The notes under the pieces were generated by a model. It searched no databases. It worked only from the letters and a program-made list of their open reading frames with translations, and had not been told where the DNA came from. The translations under genes were made by a program, and so were the position numbers. A DNA stretch of 64,000 nucleotides from Nonomuraea guangzhouensis (GTDB lineage: Bacteria; Actinomycetota; Actinomycetes; Streptosporangiales; Streptosporangiaceae): the NCBI RefSeq assembly GCF_019396345.1, contig NZ_JAHKRM010000020.1, positions 1 to 64,000 on the forward strand, in the 5' to 3' direction. Shown here piece by piece: positions 22,721 to 31,473 of the stretch; position 1 is the stretch's first letter, and every line of letters begins with the position of its first letter.

Positions 22721-22741
22721 GGGTCCTGTCCCCTGAAGCCG

Positions 22742-25609
22742 TCAACCGTCAAGGAGTCCGGTGTCGTGGGCGCGGGCGACGGCCTCGGTTCGGGTGGCGA
22801 CGCCTAGTTTGACGAGGATCCGCGCCACGTGGGTGGCCACGGTGTTGGTCGTGATGAACAGCTCCGTGGCGATCTGCGGGTTCGACCGGCCGCGGGCGAG
22901 CACCCGCAGCACCTCGAGCTCGCGGCGGGTCAGGCCGAAGTCGTTGCGCACCGGGACCTGCGCGGCGTCGCCGAGTCGGCCGTGGGCGGTGATGTCGTCG
23001 ATGCGGGCCAGCAGCGGCGCGGCGCCCAACTCGGCGGCGAGGGCGCGGGCCTCGCGTAGCCGGGAGCGGGCGCCGGGCCGGTTGTTCGAGGCGAGCGCGA
23101 CGCGGGCGGCGCCGGTCAGGGCGAGTGCGGTCTCGTACCGGTTGCCGAGGTCGCGCCAGGCCGTCACGGCCGCGTCCCAGGAGGGCAGGTCGCCGGAGCC
23201 GGCCTCGGCCTGGAAAGTGAGCCGGTAGGCGGTGAGCGCGGGGGTGGCGGCGCGCACCGTGTCGGTCACGCGGGCCAGCTCCGCGAGTCGGTCGGCGCTT
23301 TCGGCGGCGACTCGCCGGTTCCGCGGGGCGGCGGCCCGCCGGACGCGCTGGACCCGGGCTCCGAGCACCGCCAGCCGTAATACCTCGTGTGTCGGCCAGG
23401 TGGCCGGTGCTACCGACAGGAGCTCGCCGAGGATCCGGTCGGCCAGGTCTGCCTCGCCCTGCTCCAAGGCCCAGGCGACGCGCTGGACGGCGAACTCGGC
23501 CTTCGCCTCGGCGGCCCCGGCGGCATGCCGCGCGAACTCGCTCACCTGGCGGAACAGCAGCTCCAACCGGTCGGTCTCGCCCCGGCAGCGGGCGATGTCG
23601 GCGGCCGCCAGACGCAGGAACGCGGCGTACAGCGGCGGCGGCCCGTCGGCCAGGGCCTCGTCGACGACCCCTACGGCCTCGTCCCACCGGCCGAGAAAGC
23701 GCAGGTGGATGGCGCGGGCGTTGGCGAGCATGCTGCCTCGTGAGCGGGTCCGGCCGAGCCGTTCGGCGGCCCGCTGTCCGACGTGGGCGAGTTCGGCGCC
23801 CTGCTCGTAGAGGCCCATGGCCTCCATGAGTCCGGCCTCCCACTGGAACGTGGTCAGGAACGTGTGCTCGTCCCCGGCCGACTCCGCGGCCCGCCGGGCC
23901 TCGGCGTAGGTACGCATAGCCGGCTCGAAGACGCCGTCCATGCCGTCGAGCGCGGCCAGCACCAGCAGCGCGGGAGCTCGCAGGCCGTCGTCGCCGAGCC
24001 GTTCGGCCAGGGTCAGTGCCTCGGCCGCGTACTGCCGGCTCTGCTCCAGGCGGTGCGTGGCGACGCCGACGAAGCCCAGCGCGGACAGCAGGCGGCTGCG
24101 CAGCGCGTCCGACGAGCCGGGCGGCACCAGCGCGACCGCGTGTTCCAGGTCGTCCCATCCGTTGCCGTCGACGCGGCTCTGCGACTGGCCGCGCAGGCCG
24201 AGCAGCCGGGCCGTACGCAGTGGTTGGCTCTCCGGGTCGAGCTCGGCCAGGGCAGCGGTGGCGTGCGCGACGCCCGCGGCGGATTTGCCGGCTGCGAAGG
24301 CTGCCGCCGCGGCCTGTTCCAGAACGGTGGTGCGGTCGGCGTCGATGAGGAGGGAGGGGGCGGCGACCTGCGTCCAGCGGGCCAGGACCAGTTCGAGCAG
24401 GTGGAGTTGCTCGTCGTAGGCGTTCTGCCGGCCGGCGCGGTCGGCTGCGCGCCACGCCGCTGGCAGCGCCTGCTCGAACTCGCCGGCGGCCGTCCAGTGG
24501 TCGGCCAGGGCCGTGCTGTCAGGGGTGCGGGCGGCGAGCCCGGCGGCGTATCGAGCGTGGGTGCGGCGCCGCAGTGCCGGCGGCAGCGAGGCGTAGACGG
24601 CTTCGCGGATCAGGTCGTGCCGGATCGCGTACCCTTCGTCGCCGGCCACCACGAGGTCCCGCCCGGCCAGATCCTTGAGGGCGAGCAGGAGCTGCGTCTC
24701 CGGCAGGCCGGTGACCTCGCCCAGGACCTCGTCGGTCAGCCTGATGCCGGAGACGGCCAGGGCCGACAGCACCTGGTGAGCCAGATCGGGCAGGTCGGTG
24801 ATCCGGTCGAGCAGCAGGGTCCGCAGGTCGGCCGCCGATGCCTCGTCCGTGGTGCTCAGTGCCTCGACGAACAGCGGATTGCCGCCGCTGCGCCGGTGAA
24901 TGGCGCCGGTGCGGGAGCGGTCCGGCGGCCGGCCGTCGATGGCCTCCAGGAGCTCGGCCACGTCCTGGTGCTCCAGTGGGCCGAGACTGAGGCGTACCAG
25001 GTCTCGGCCGCGCCCCAGCTCGGCGAGCAGTCGCCGGTTCGGGTGGCCGGTGGCGAGCTCTCCGGTGCGGACGGTGCCGATCAGCAGGACGGTGGCATCG
25101 GCCAGGTTGCGGACCAGGTAGGCGAACAGTTCGCGGCTGGACGCGTCGGCCCAGTGCAGATCCTCCACGACCAGGACGACCGGCTGTGCCTGCGCGACCT
25201 GGCTGATCAGGGCCAGCATCTCCTCGAGCAGCCTGGTCCGCGCGTACCGGGCGGGGGCGGGGCCGAGGTCCGGCAGCCAGTCGCCGAGCGTGGATCCGGC
25301 CGCCGGCAGGAGTGCCGCCACCTGGTCGCGGCCGAGCCGGCGTACGAGGTCGCGTACGACGGCGACAAACGGCACGTACGGGGCGCCCTCCGAGCCGAGT
25401 TCGAGGCAACCGCCCGACAGGACCAGCGGGTCACCGGGAAGCGCCCGCACCACGGTGGTGACCAGCCGGGATTTGCCGATGCCCGCCTCACCGGAGACCA
25501 ACGCCGTGACGGGCCGCGCCGACCGGGCTTGGGCGTAGGCCGCCCGCAGCGCGGCGATCTCGTCCGCCCGGCCGACCATCACCGGGCTGACGGCCGACCC
25601 CACCATCAC
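22742..25609 (-). CDS. Large LuxR-family (LAL-type) ATP-binding regulator
   Basis: 955 residues. The N-terminal AAA/NACHT-like ATPase has VGRADEIAALRAAY, Walker A SGEAGIGKSRLV (about 40-51) and Walker B PVVLVVEDLHWADASSRELF. The middle consists of TPR-like alanine-rich helices. The C-terminal LuxR helix-turn-helix is LTRRELEVLRVLARGRSNPQIATELFITTNTVATHVARIL. LAL (MalT-like) proteins are ATP-dependent activators. It converges with the Nudix gene and diverges from the RibD-type gene at 25721, with 111 bp between. Because it lies just beyond the RiPP genes it could be their pathway activator, but the divergent RibD operon is an equally good target. Confidence 0.93.
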   Translation of the reverse strand: MMVGSAVSPVMVGRADEIAALRAAYAQARSARPVTALVSGEAGIGKSRLVTTVVRALPGDPLVLSGGCLELGSEGAPYVPFVAVVRDLVRRLGRDQVAALLPAAGSTLGDWLPDLGPAPARYARTRLLEEMLALISQVAQAQPVVLVVEDLHWADASSRELFAYLVRNLADATVLLIGTVRTGELATGHPNRRLLAELGRGRDLVRLSLGPLEHQDVAELLEAIDGRPPDRSRTGAIHRRSGGNPLFVEALSTTDEASAADLRTLLLDRITDLPDLAHQVLSALAVSGIRLTDEVLGEVTGLPETQLLLALKDLAGRDLVVAGDEGYAIRHDLIREAVYASLPPALRRRTHARYAAGLAARTPDSTALADHWTAAGEFEQALPAAWRAADRAGRQNAYDEQLHLLELVLARWTQVAAPSLLIDADRTTVLEQAAAAAFAAGKSAAGVAHATAALAELDPESQPLRTARLLGLRGQSQSRVDGNGWDDLEHAVALVPPGSSDALRSRLLSALGFVGVATHRLEQSRQYAAEALTLAERLGDDGLRAPALLVLAALDGMDGVFEPAMRTYAEARRAAESAGDEHTFLTTFQWEAGLMEAMGLYEQGAELAHVGQRAAERLGRTRSRGSMLANARAIHLRFLGRWDEAVGVVDEALADGPPPLYAAFLRLAAADIARCRGETDRLELLFRQVSEFARHAAGAAEAKAEFAVQRVAWALEQGEADLADRILGELLSVAPATWPTHEVLRLAVLGARVQRVRRAAAPRNRRVAAESADRLAELARVTDTVRAATPALTAYRLTFQAEAGSGDLPSWDAAVTAWRDLGNRYETALALTGAARVALASNNRPGARSRLREARALAAELGAAPLLARIDDITAHGRLGDAAQVPVRNDFGLTRRELEVLRVLARGRSNPQIATELFITTNTVATHVARILVKLGVATRTEAVARAHDTGLLDG

Positions 25610-25720
25610 CTACCCGCCCTCCAAACCCGGACCCGATCTCACCAAGTCTGACGACGACAGCCTCCCGCCCTGGACGACACCCTGGGTCGTGTGCCCCGAA
25701 CACCCCGGAAGGAAGCAGAA

Positions 25721-26326
25721 ATGACCACTCAGCAGCGTACCGTCGTGGCCAACATCGCCCTCTCCCTCGACGGACGCGTCGCCGGCCCAGGCGGCGAGTA
25801 CGACATGAGCTGGATCGTCCCCCACGCCGTCAGCGACGGCGCCCGCGCGCACATGGTGGACGTCACCCGCCCGGCCACCACGGCGCTGCTCGGCCGCAAG
25901 AACTACCAGGGCTTCGCCGGCTTCTGGCCCGCCGTGGCCGAGGACGACAGCGCCGACCCGAACGACCGCGCGTTCGCCCGCTGGCTCAACGACGTCGAGA
26001 AGATAGTTTTCTCCGGCAGCCTGGAGCGGGTGGACTGGGACAACGCGCGCCTTGCCACCGCTGACCCGGCCACCGTCGTCAAGCAACTGCGGGAGCGGCC
26101 AGGAGGCGACATCATCGTCCTGGCCAGCAGCAGCGTCATTCGACAGCTGCTCGACGCGGGCGAAGTGGATCGGCTCAGCATCACCCTGTGCCCGGAGCTC
26201 GTCGGCGGCGGGGCTCACCTGTTCACCGATGGCCCGGCCGGGTCCTCCTGGTCGCTCACCGCCACCAGCACGACCGCCACCGGCGCGATCTGTCTCCTGT
26301 ACGACCGGATCCGCGCGGACCGTTAG
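25721..26326 (+). CDS. Dihydrofolate reductase family protein (RibD C-terminal domain)
   Basis: 201 residues. VVANIALSLDGRVAGPGGEYDMSW is the opening strand with catalytic-site residues of RibD_C/DHFR-fold proteins, TTALLGRKNYQGFAGFWP the next helix, and GGDIIVLASSSVIRQLLDAGEVDRLSITLCPELVGGG the NADPH-binding part. These stand-alone proteins are common in actinomycetes and reduce unknown substrates with NADPH. ATG 25721 has GGAAGGAAG upstream. It leads an operon with DoxX (26356) and another RibD_C protein (26791). Confidence 0.87.
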   Translation: MTTQQRTVVANIALSLDGRVAGPGGEYDMSWIVPHAVSDGARAHMVDVTRPATTALLGRKNYQGFAGFWPAVAEDDSADPNDRAFARWLNDVEKIVFSGSLERVDWDNARLATADPATVVKQLRERPGGDIIVLASSSVIRQLLDAGEVDRLSITLCPELVGGGAHLFTDGPAGSSWSLTATSTTATGAICLLYDRIRADR

Positions 26327-26355
26327 CCACGACATCCCTTTGACAGGAGAACTCC

Positions 26356-26775
26356 ATGAGTCACACGCAGCCCGTAGCCGCCTCGCCTGCCCGGACCCGG
26401 ATCCGCGAACACGTTGGAACGGCCGCTCTATGGGTGGCGCAGGCCGTCCTGGCCGTCCAGCTCGGCCCCGCCGGCATCCTCAAGGTCACGAGCGATCCGG
26501 CGATGGTGGAGATGTTCACCGCGATCGGGGCCGGACAGTGGCTCCGATACGCCGTGGGCGTCCTGGAGATCGCCGCTACACTCGGCCTCCTGATTCCCAG
26601 GCTCTGCGGGGCGGCCGCACTCGGCGTGGCCGCCCTGATGGCCGGCGCGACCATCACCAACATCTTCCTTCTCGCTGCCCCGCCATGGCTGCCCATCGGT
26701 TTGCTGGTGGTGAGCGCGCTGATCGCCTGGGCACGCCGAATCCAGATCAAGGCCCTTCTGCGGCCGGTCCACTGA
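26356..26775 (+). CDS. DoxX family membrane protein
   Basis: 139 residues with four transmembrane helices (about 27-44, 66-83, 88-105, 111-126). AALWVAQAVLAVQLGPAGILKV matches the DoxX first helix, followed by RYAVGVLEIAATLGLLIPRLCGAAALGVAALM. GGAG stands before ATG 26356. DoxX-like proteins are quinone- or redox-stress-associated membrane proteins. It is flanked by two reductases of the RibD_C fold with spacings under 30 bases, so one operon. Confidence 0.88.
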   Translation: MSHTQPVAASPARTRIREHVGTAALWVAQAVLAVQLGPAGILKVTSDPAMVEMFTAIGAGQWLRYAVGVLEIAATLGLLIPRLCGAAALGVAALMAGATITNIFLLAAPPWLPIGLLVVSALIAWARRIQIKALLRPVH

Positions 26776-26790
26776 CAAAGGAGATTCGAC

Positions 26791-27393
26791 ATGAGCAAGA
26801 CAATCATGGGCTGCGCGGCGGTCTCGCTGGACGGTTACATCGCCGACGACCATGACGCGGTCGGGCCGCTCTTCGACTGCTACAGCAACGGAGACGTCAG
26901 CTGGTCCTTCCCTGACGCTGACGACGAGTTCCGGACCACGCAGGCGACGGCCGATTTCATGCGCGCCCAATATCCGGACATCGCCGTCGTCGTCATGGGG
27001 CGACGGCTGTTCGACCTGACGAACGGCTGGAACGGCAGACCCGCCGCGGGCGAACACGTCTTCGTGGTCACCCACGAACCACCGAAGAACTGGGAGCATG
27101 CCGGCACGGCGCCGTTCACGTTCGTCAACGGCGTCGAGGCGGCCATCAGCGCCGCTCGGGACTACGCCGGCGATCGGATCGTCGACGTGGCCGCCGGCCA
27201 GATCGGCGCCCAGGCACTGCGGCTCGGCCTCATCGACCAGATCGTCGTCAACGTCGTGCCCGTGGTGCTCGGCTCGGGCCGCCCGTTCTTCGCGACGGGT
27301 CCACTGGCCGCTCCGATCCTGCTCGACAATCCTTCGCAGGTCGTCCGCGGGGACCGCGTCACGCATCTCGTGTACGACGTCGCGAAGAGGTGA
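26791..27393 (+). CDS. Dihydrofolate reductase family protein (RibD C-terminal domain)
   Basis: 200 residues. MGCAAVSLDGYIADDHDAVGPL is the family opening, VVVMGRRLFDLTNGWNGRPAAGEHVFVVTHEPP the central part, and DRIVDVAAGQIGAQALRLGLIDQIVVNVVPVVLGSGRPFF the cofactor region (V.LGSGR.F). AAAGGAG precedes ATG 26791. It is a paralogue in fold, not a close copy, of the gene at 25721, and probably co-transcribed. Substrate unknown. Confidence 0.87.
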   Translation: MSKTIMGCAAVSLDGYIADDHDAVGPLFDCYSNGDVSWSFPDADDEFRTTQATADFMRAQYPDIAVVVMGRRLFDLTNGWNGRPAAGEHVFVVTHEPPKNWEHAGTAPFTFVNGVEAAISAARDYAGDRIVDVAAGQIGAQALRLGLIDQIVVNVVPVVLGSGRPFFATGPLAAPILLDNPSQVVRGDRVTHLVYDVAKR

Positions 27394-27513
27394 GCAGTCC
27401 AGGGGTGCGCCACTTCGCGGAGAATATCGTGATGAAGTAGCGTGACCTGGGTGACTGCCGGGTCGGCCTTGGGCCACGCACCAGAGAGCAGCCCGGCTGA
27501 CGCTTGATCGCCG

Positions 27514-27538
27514 GGCGGGCCCGTGGCCCGCCGTCTTC
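27514..27538 (+). terminator. Possible terminator after RibD/DoxX operon
   Basis: GGCGGGCC and GGCCCGCC (27514-27521 and 27525-27532) form an 8-bp stem with a three-base loop followed by GTCTTCTT. It stands 120 bases after the last gene of the operon and 45 before the next gene. The gap 27394-27582 holds nothing else visible. Confidence 0.4.
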
Positions 27539-27582
27539 TTCTCCATTCAGTACGGCACAGCAGGAACCACCAATGGAGAAGA

Positions 27583-28404
27583 ATGGATTTCAACAAGCAG
27601 GTCATCGACGAGTTCCGCGCCAACAACGGCCAAGTCGGTGGCTATTTCGAGGGAGCGAGGCTGCTCCTGCTCACCACCACCGGCGCCCGCTCGGGCAAGC
27701 CACACACGACCCCGCTCGCCTACCTGCCCGACGGCGCCGAGGGCATGCTGGTCATCGCCTCCGCCGGGGGAGCGCCGAACAACCCGGCCTGGTACCACAA
27801 TCTGAAGGCCGACCCGCGAGCCACCGTCGAGACCGGTGTCCTCATCTTCGATGTCGAGGCGGAGGTTCTGGAGGGCGCCGAGCGTGACGCGGCGTTCGCC
27901 CGGGCGGCGGAAGGCGACCCTGGCTGGGCCGACTACCAGGCCAAGACGACGCGCACCATCCCGGTCGTCGCACTACGCGTGACCGGTCCGCCTCGGGACA
28001 GCGCACCGTCCGTCGGTGCGTACCTCAAGCTGGTGCACGACGGTTTCCGCCGCGAGCTCGCGCTGATCCGCAAGGAGCTGTCCGAATCAGGACGGCCAGG
28101 CCTGGGCGTACAGCTCAGGATCAACTGCTTGACGGTCTGCCAGGGCCTGCAACATCACCACACGGGCGAGGACACCATGATGTTCCCCGGCCTGGCCGAG
28201 CGGCATCCCTCGCTCGCTCCGGCCTTGGAGCGGCTGGCCGAGGAGCACGAGCGCATCACCGTACTCCTGGAAGAGCTGAAGCAGGCCCTTTCTGGTGGGG
28301 ATCCGCTGAAGGTACGGGCCGAGGTCGAACGGCTCGTCGATGAGCTCGAAGCGCACCTGACGTATGAGGAGGAGCAACTGATACCGGTTCTCGACCTCGC
28401 CTGA
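27583..28404 (+). CDS. F420-dependent nitroreductase (Ddn-like) fused to hemerythrin domain
   Basis: 273 residues. The first ~140 form a deazaflavin-dependent nitroreductase: MDFNKQVIDEFRANNGQVGG, LLTTTGARSGKPHTTPLAYL, VIASAGGAPNNPAWYHNL. From about 150 comes a hemerythrin HHE domain: LKLVHDGFRRELALIRKEL, HHHTGEDTMMFP, LAEEHERITVLLEEL and HLTYEEEQLIPVLD give His/Glu ligands for a di-iron site. The first half binds F420H2 to reduce quinones or nitro compounds; the second may bind O2, NO or sense redox state. GGAGAAG supports ATG 27583. It is a single-gene unit before a convergent CGNR regulator. Confidence 0.9.
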   Translation: MDFNKQVIDEFRANNGQVGGYFEGARLLLLTTTGARSGKPHTTPLAYLPDGAEGMLVIASAGGAPNNPAWYHNLKADPRATVETGVLIFDVEAEVLEGAERDAAFARAAEGDPGWADYQAKTTRTIPVVALRVTGPPRDSAPSVGAYLKLVHDGFRRELALIRKELSESGRPGLGVQLRINCLTVCQGLQHHHTGEDTMMFPGLAERHPSLAPALERLAEEHERITVLLEELKQALSGGDPLKVRAEVERLVDELEAHLTYEEEQLIPVLDLA

Positions 28405-28456
28405 CGGCGGTGCCCAGGGGGAGGATCGGACTCTGGACAAGTCCGATCCACCCAGC

Positions 28457-29044
28457 TCAGGCATGCTCAAGCGCTCTAGGGGAGCGTCGATGCGCTTTGA
28501 CCCGTTCGCGGGTTGCGCAGCGGCGTGAGCAGTAGTGGCGTTCCGGGCCGCTGCCGTGGGCGATGAAGACGTTCTGGCAGGCGGATGATGCGCAGATCCT
28601 GCCGGGCGGGCGTTGGTGGTCCCAGACGAGGACCGTCAGCGCCATGCAGGACGAGGCCAGGAGCCATTCTTCCCAGGGTGCGTCGTCCTCGTGATCGAGG
28701 TGCGGGTGCCAGGGGGTGCTGCCGCCGTGCGAGGTGAGGCGGAGCGGTCCGGTGTGCTCCCGCAGGAGGTGGTTGAGGGTGGCCGCGGCGTCGGCGGCGC
28801 TGTCGGCGGCGAAGACCTCCCGCAGCTGAGCGGCGGCCGTGCGCATCGCGGCGACATCACGGGAGGTCAGGTCGATGGGGTCCAGCTCGCCGTACGCGCG
28901 GAGTACCTCGGCGACGGTGCTGGGGTCGGCGCGGTCGTCGGCGACGGCGTTGATGAGGGCTGCGGTGCGTCGTGCCGTGGTCAGCACGGAGTGCCGGGTG
29001 GACCAGTCGTCGGTGGTGTAGGGCACCCACGGAATGTAACGCAT
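28457..29044 (-). CDS. ABATE/CGNR zinc-finger transcriptional regulator
   Basis: 195 residues. The N-terminal ABATE-type helical domain (TARRTAALINAVADD...LREVFAADSAADAAATLNHLL) binds an unknown ligand. The C-terminal CGNR-type zinc finger, RICASSACQNVFIAHGSG then YCSRRCATRERVKAHR, has four Cys ligands, with CATR in place of the usual CGNR. It is divergent from the MFS exporter at 29083 and the 38-bp gap contains a perfect inverted repeat overlapping its own start, so it likely represses both. Confidence 0.9.
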   Translation of the reverse strand: MRYIPWVPYTTDDWSTRHSVLTTARRTAALINAVADDRADPSTVAEVLRAYGELDPIDLTSRDVAAMRTAAAQLREVFAADSAADAAATLNHLLREHTGPLRLTSHGGSTPWHPHLDHEDDAPWEEWLLASSCMALTVLVWDHQRPPGRICASSACQNVFIAHGSGPERHYCSRRCATRERVKAHRRSPRALEHA

Positions 29045-29063
29045 ATTGCGATGTTTTGCGTTA
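29037..29063. promoter_or_regulatory. Inverted repeat between CGNR regulator and MFS gene
   Basis: TAACGCA (29037-29043) and TGCGTTA (29057-29063) are perfect 7-bp arms 13 bases apart in the very short divergent spacer. They overlap the regulator start codon and precede the MFS GTG by 19 bases. A shared operator for the CGNR protein is likely. Confidence 0.62.
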
Positions 29064-29082
29064 CTTTCGTAGCGTCTCCCTG

Positions 29083-30297
29083 GTGAAAAGACTGAGGCCC
29101 TATCTCGCCGGCGCTGTGGCAGCTCGTGCCGGGGATGAAATGTCGGGACCGGCGCTGATGCTGGCGGGATTCGCCCTTTCCGGATCGACCACGGAAGCCT
29201 CGTCGCTGCTCGCGGGTATCACCGTCGCCGCGGCAGTCGGTGGCCCTGTGCTGGGTGCGCTCCTCGACAGAGCGGCGCGACCGGGTCGGCTGCTGGCCGG
29301 CGCGCTCGTGCTCTACGCTGCGGGCCTGGGGATGATCCTGGTGGGGCTCGGCCGCCTTCCGATCGCCGTCAACGTGCTGATCGCGGTGTTCACCGGGCTG
29401 CTGGGACCTGCGCTGTCGGGTGGCTGGACGGCTCAACTGCCCCGGGTGGTGTCGCGCGCCGAACTGCCCCGGGCGAACGCGCTCGATGCGATGACCTTCA
29501 GCATCGCGAGCCTGGCCGGACCGGCTCTCGCCGGCGGCGTCGCCGAGCTACTGGGGGCGCCGATGGCTGTGACGGTCTCCGTGGTGCTCATCGGCATGGC
29601 AGTGGCCGGCGCGTGGACGCTGCCCGCACGTTCCGGTTCCGCGCGAGACACGAACTCGATGATCGGCGACCTCGCTGCCGGAGCGCGGATCATCGTCAGA
29701 CGTGCGTGTCTGGCCCGAGCGACACTTACCTCGGTCATCTCCTGCATTGCCCAAGGAATGCTGACGGCCTGCATCCCGCTGCTCGGCGAACGTGTTCTCG
29801 GGGGAGCCGGTCGCGGTGCGCTGCTGCTCTCTTGTGCGGCGATCTCAGCTTTGGCGGCCAATGCGGTGCTCGCTCGGTTGCCTCGTTCCGTCACCCCTGA
29901 CACGCTCATCTGGGTCGGTGCCCTGATCCAGGCTGCCGCGTTGGCCCTGGCCGCGATGGGTCAACCAGCCGTACTCATCGTCGCCATGCTCATTGTCGGA
30001 ATCGGGCAAGGGCCCCAGCTCACCGCCTTGTTCGCGGTGCGCCACCGGGAGGCTCCGGAGCACCTGCGTGGCCAGATCTTCACCACGGGCGCCAGCCTGA
30101 AGATCACCGGCTTCGCGCTGGGGGCAGCCGCTGCGGGGCCGATCGCCACCTGGTCACTTACCGGTGCCCTGGTGTTGGCGGCCACTCTGGCGGTCTTCGC
30201 GGCACTCGCCTTCTGGATCGTCCCGCCGAGAACCCGCGTTTCAGAGGGCGTCCTTGGGCAACACCGGCCTCGGCCAAGACTCGTGCGGTGGCGGTGA
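29083..30297 (+). CDS. Major facilitator superfamily (MFS) exporter
   Basis: 404 residues from GTG 29083. There are twelve predicted helices, for example LLAGITVAAAVGGPVLGALLDRAARPGRLLAGALVLYAAGLG, where the DRAARPGR loop matches the MFS motif A, and AGVAELLGAPMAVTVSVVLIG. The second half begins near LARATLTSVISC and LSCAAISALAANAVLARL. A small-molecule efflux role is likely. Expression is probably controlled by the divergent CGNR regulator. Confidence 0.9.
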   Translation: MKRLRPYLAGAVAARAGDEMSGPALMLAGFALSGSTTEASSLLAGITVAAAVGGPVLGALLDRAARPGRLLAGALVLYAAGLGMILVGLGRLPIAVNVLIAVFTGLLGPALSGGWTAQLPRVVSRAELPRANALDAMTFSIASLAGPALAGGVAELLGAPMAVTVSVVLIGMAVAGAWTLPARSGSARDTNSMIGDLAAGARIIVRRACLARATLTSVISCIAQGMLTACIPLLGERVLGGAGRGALLLSCAAISALAANAVLARLPRSVTPDTLIWVGALIQAAALALAAMGQPAVLIVAMLIVGIGQGPQLTALFAVRHREAPEHLRGQIFTTGASLKITGFALGAAAAGPIATWSLTGALVLAATLAVFAALAFWIVPPRTRVSEGVLGQHRPRPRLVRWR

Positions 30298-30318
30298 CCA
30301 GTGGCCGGCCCTGCTGGG

Positions 30319-31293
30319 TCAACACGCCAAGCGGAAGCCGATCGCGTAGATCGGTCTTTCGAACCAGCCGTGGCGGCGCCGGGTCCTGGCCAGGTCTCCG
30401 TATCTCGTGAAGCTTCCGCCGCGGGCGACGCGGTATTGCGGGGCCGCTGTCGTCAGGTCGTCCCGGACCACGTGGCCGCCGGGGTACGGGCGGTACAGGT
30501 CTGCCACGTACTCCTCGACATTGCCCCCCATGTCGTCCACGCCGAACGGTGACCTGCCATGGGGGAAGACGCCGACCGGCGTGGTGTCGAGCACGCCGCC
30601 TTCGATCGTGTTGAGCCGGGCCGGGTCGAAGTCGTCGCCCCACGGGAACTCCCGCCCGTCGTACCCGGCGGCGGCGTACTCCCATTCGGCCTCGGTGGGC
30701 AGGCGGAACGCGCGGCCGGTCCGCTGCGCGAGCCACGCCGCGTACGCGTCAGCGGCCGCCGGTGGCACCGTCCACACCGGATGGTTGGCGTGGTGGTGTG
30801 GGTACGTCCCGAAACGCCAGGACGTCGGCAGCCAGCGGGCTCCGGTGTCCACCAGGAATTCCCGGTAGTCCTGGTTGGTGACGGGAAACCGGGCCAGCCG
30901 GAACGCGGCGACGTACGTCTCGTGGTCCGGGCACTCCTTCTCGATCCACTCGGCACGGACCCCGACCCGCCCCCACGTGTCCACGACGGCGCTGACCCGC
31001 TCCGGTGGCAACCCGAGGCGCACCCGGCCGCCCGGAATGTCGATCATGAGCGGCTCGAACGTGCTGATCCTGGGGTCGCCGACCAGCCCGAGGATCGTCG
31101 CCGCGGCGACGCGCCGCGGCAACGGAACCTCACGGTCGTGCGCGAGGTCGACGAGCGCCGCCGGTGCCGCGCCGACCAGGTCGGCATTGGCCGTGAACAG
31201 GTCGGCGGGCAGTCCGTCGACGAACCCTTTCGGTAGGCCCATGGCGTCGCGATCGGTCATGTCGTTGGGATTGCGCACCAGATCCGCCGTCAT
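30319..31293 (-). CDS. SUMF1/formylglycine-generating-enzyme-fold protein (non-canonical)
   Basis: 324 residues. The last ~230 show the FGE-sulfatase (C-type lectin-like) domain: RLARFPVTNQDYREFLVDTG, HPVWTVPPAAADAYAAWL, RLPTEAEWEYAAAGYDGREFPWGD, MGGNVEEYVADLY, RVARGGSF and YAIGFRLA. Canonical FGEs use two Cys near the RGGS motif; here that segment (SFTRYGDLARTRRRHGWFER) has none, so formylglycine activity is unlikely. EgtB- or PvdO-like roles remain possible. The first ~90 residues have HEAT-like helices (AALVDLAHDREVPLPRRVAAATIL). Its ATG overlaps the TGA of an upstream remnant. Confidence 0.85.
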   Translation of the reverse strand: MTADLVRNPNDMTDRDAMGLPKGFVDGLPADLFTANADLVGAAPAALVDLAHDREVPLPRRVAAATILGLVGDPRISTFEPLMIDIPGGRVRLGLPPERVSAVVDTWGRVGVRAEWIEKECPDHETYVAAFRLARFPVTNQDYREFLVDTGARWLPTSWRFGTYPHHHANHPVWTVPPAAADAYAAWLAQRTGRAFRLPTEAEWEYAAAGYDGREFPWGDDFDPARLNTIEGGVLDTTPVGVFPHGRSPFGVDDMGGNVEEYVADLYRPYPGGHVVRDDLTTAAPQYRVARGGSFTRYGDLARTRRRHGWFERPIYAIGFRLAC

Positions 31294-31421
31294 GGCGTGG
31301 GCACCTCGTAGACGGCGCCGTCATAGGAGCTGGCGAGGAAGACGTCGCGCTTCGCGTCGTAGGCCATGGAGGATATCCCCGACGCGGTCGGCCGGACGGT
31401 CACGGGCCACGTGTCCGTCAC
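31290..31421 (-). pseudogene. C-terminal remnant of a beta-propeller-like protein
   Basis: Leftward from about 31421 (a GTG is present), 43 codons with high GC3 read WPVTVRPTASGISSMAYDAK, then RDVFLASSYDGAVYEVPTP and stop. GISSMAYDAKRDVFLASSYDGAVYEV is the shape of a last WD40/propeller blade. The TGA overlaps the ATG of the FGE-fold gene, so the pair was once coupled. Upstream of 31421 the frame loses coding character, so the 5' part seems deleted. The gap up to 31473 holds nothing else. Confidence 0.5.
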
Positions 31422-31473
31422 CGCTGGGGAAATAGAGGCGGATGTTAGCCGGGTTCTCTCAGCTCAGCCAGTC

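Noticed and set aside
23783..25651. A 622-codon plus-strand frame across the LAL regulator
   Set aside because: It is a shadow of the minus-strand gene with Walker motifs and LuxR HTH; no motif appears in the plus frame.
30319..31293. True formylglycine-generating enzyme activating a sulfatase
   Set aside because: No Cys near the RGGS motif and no sulfatase gene in the window.
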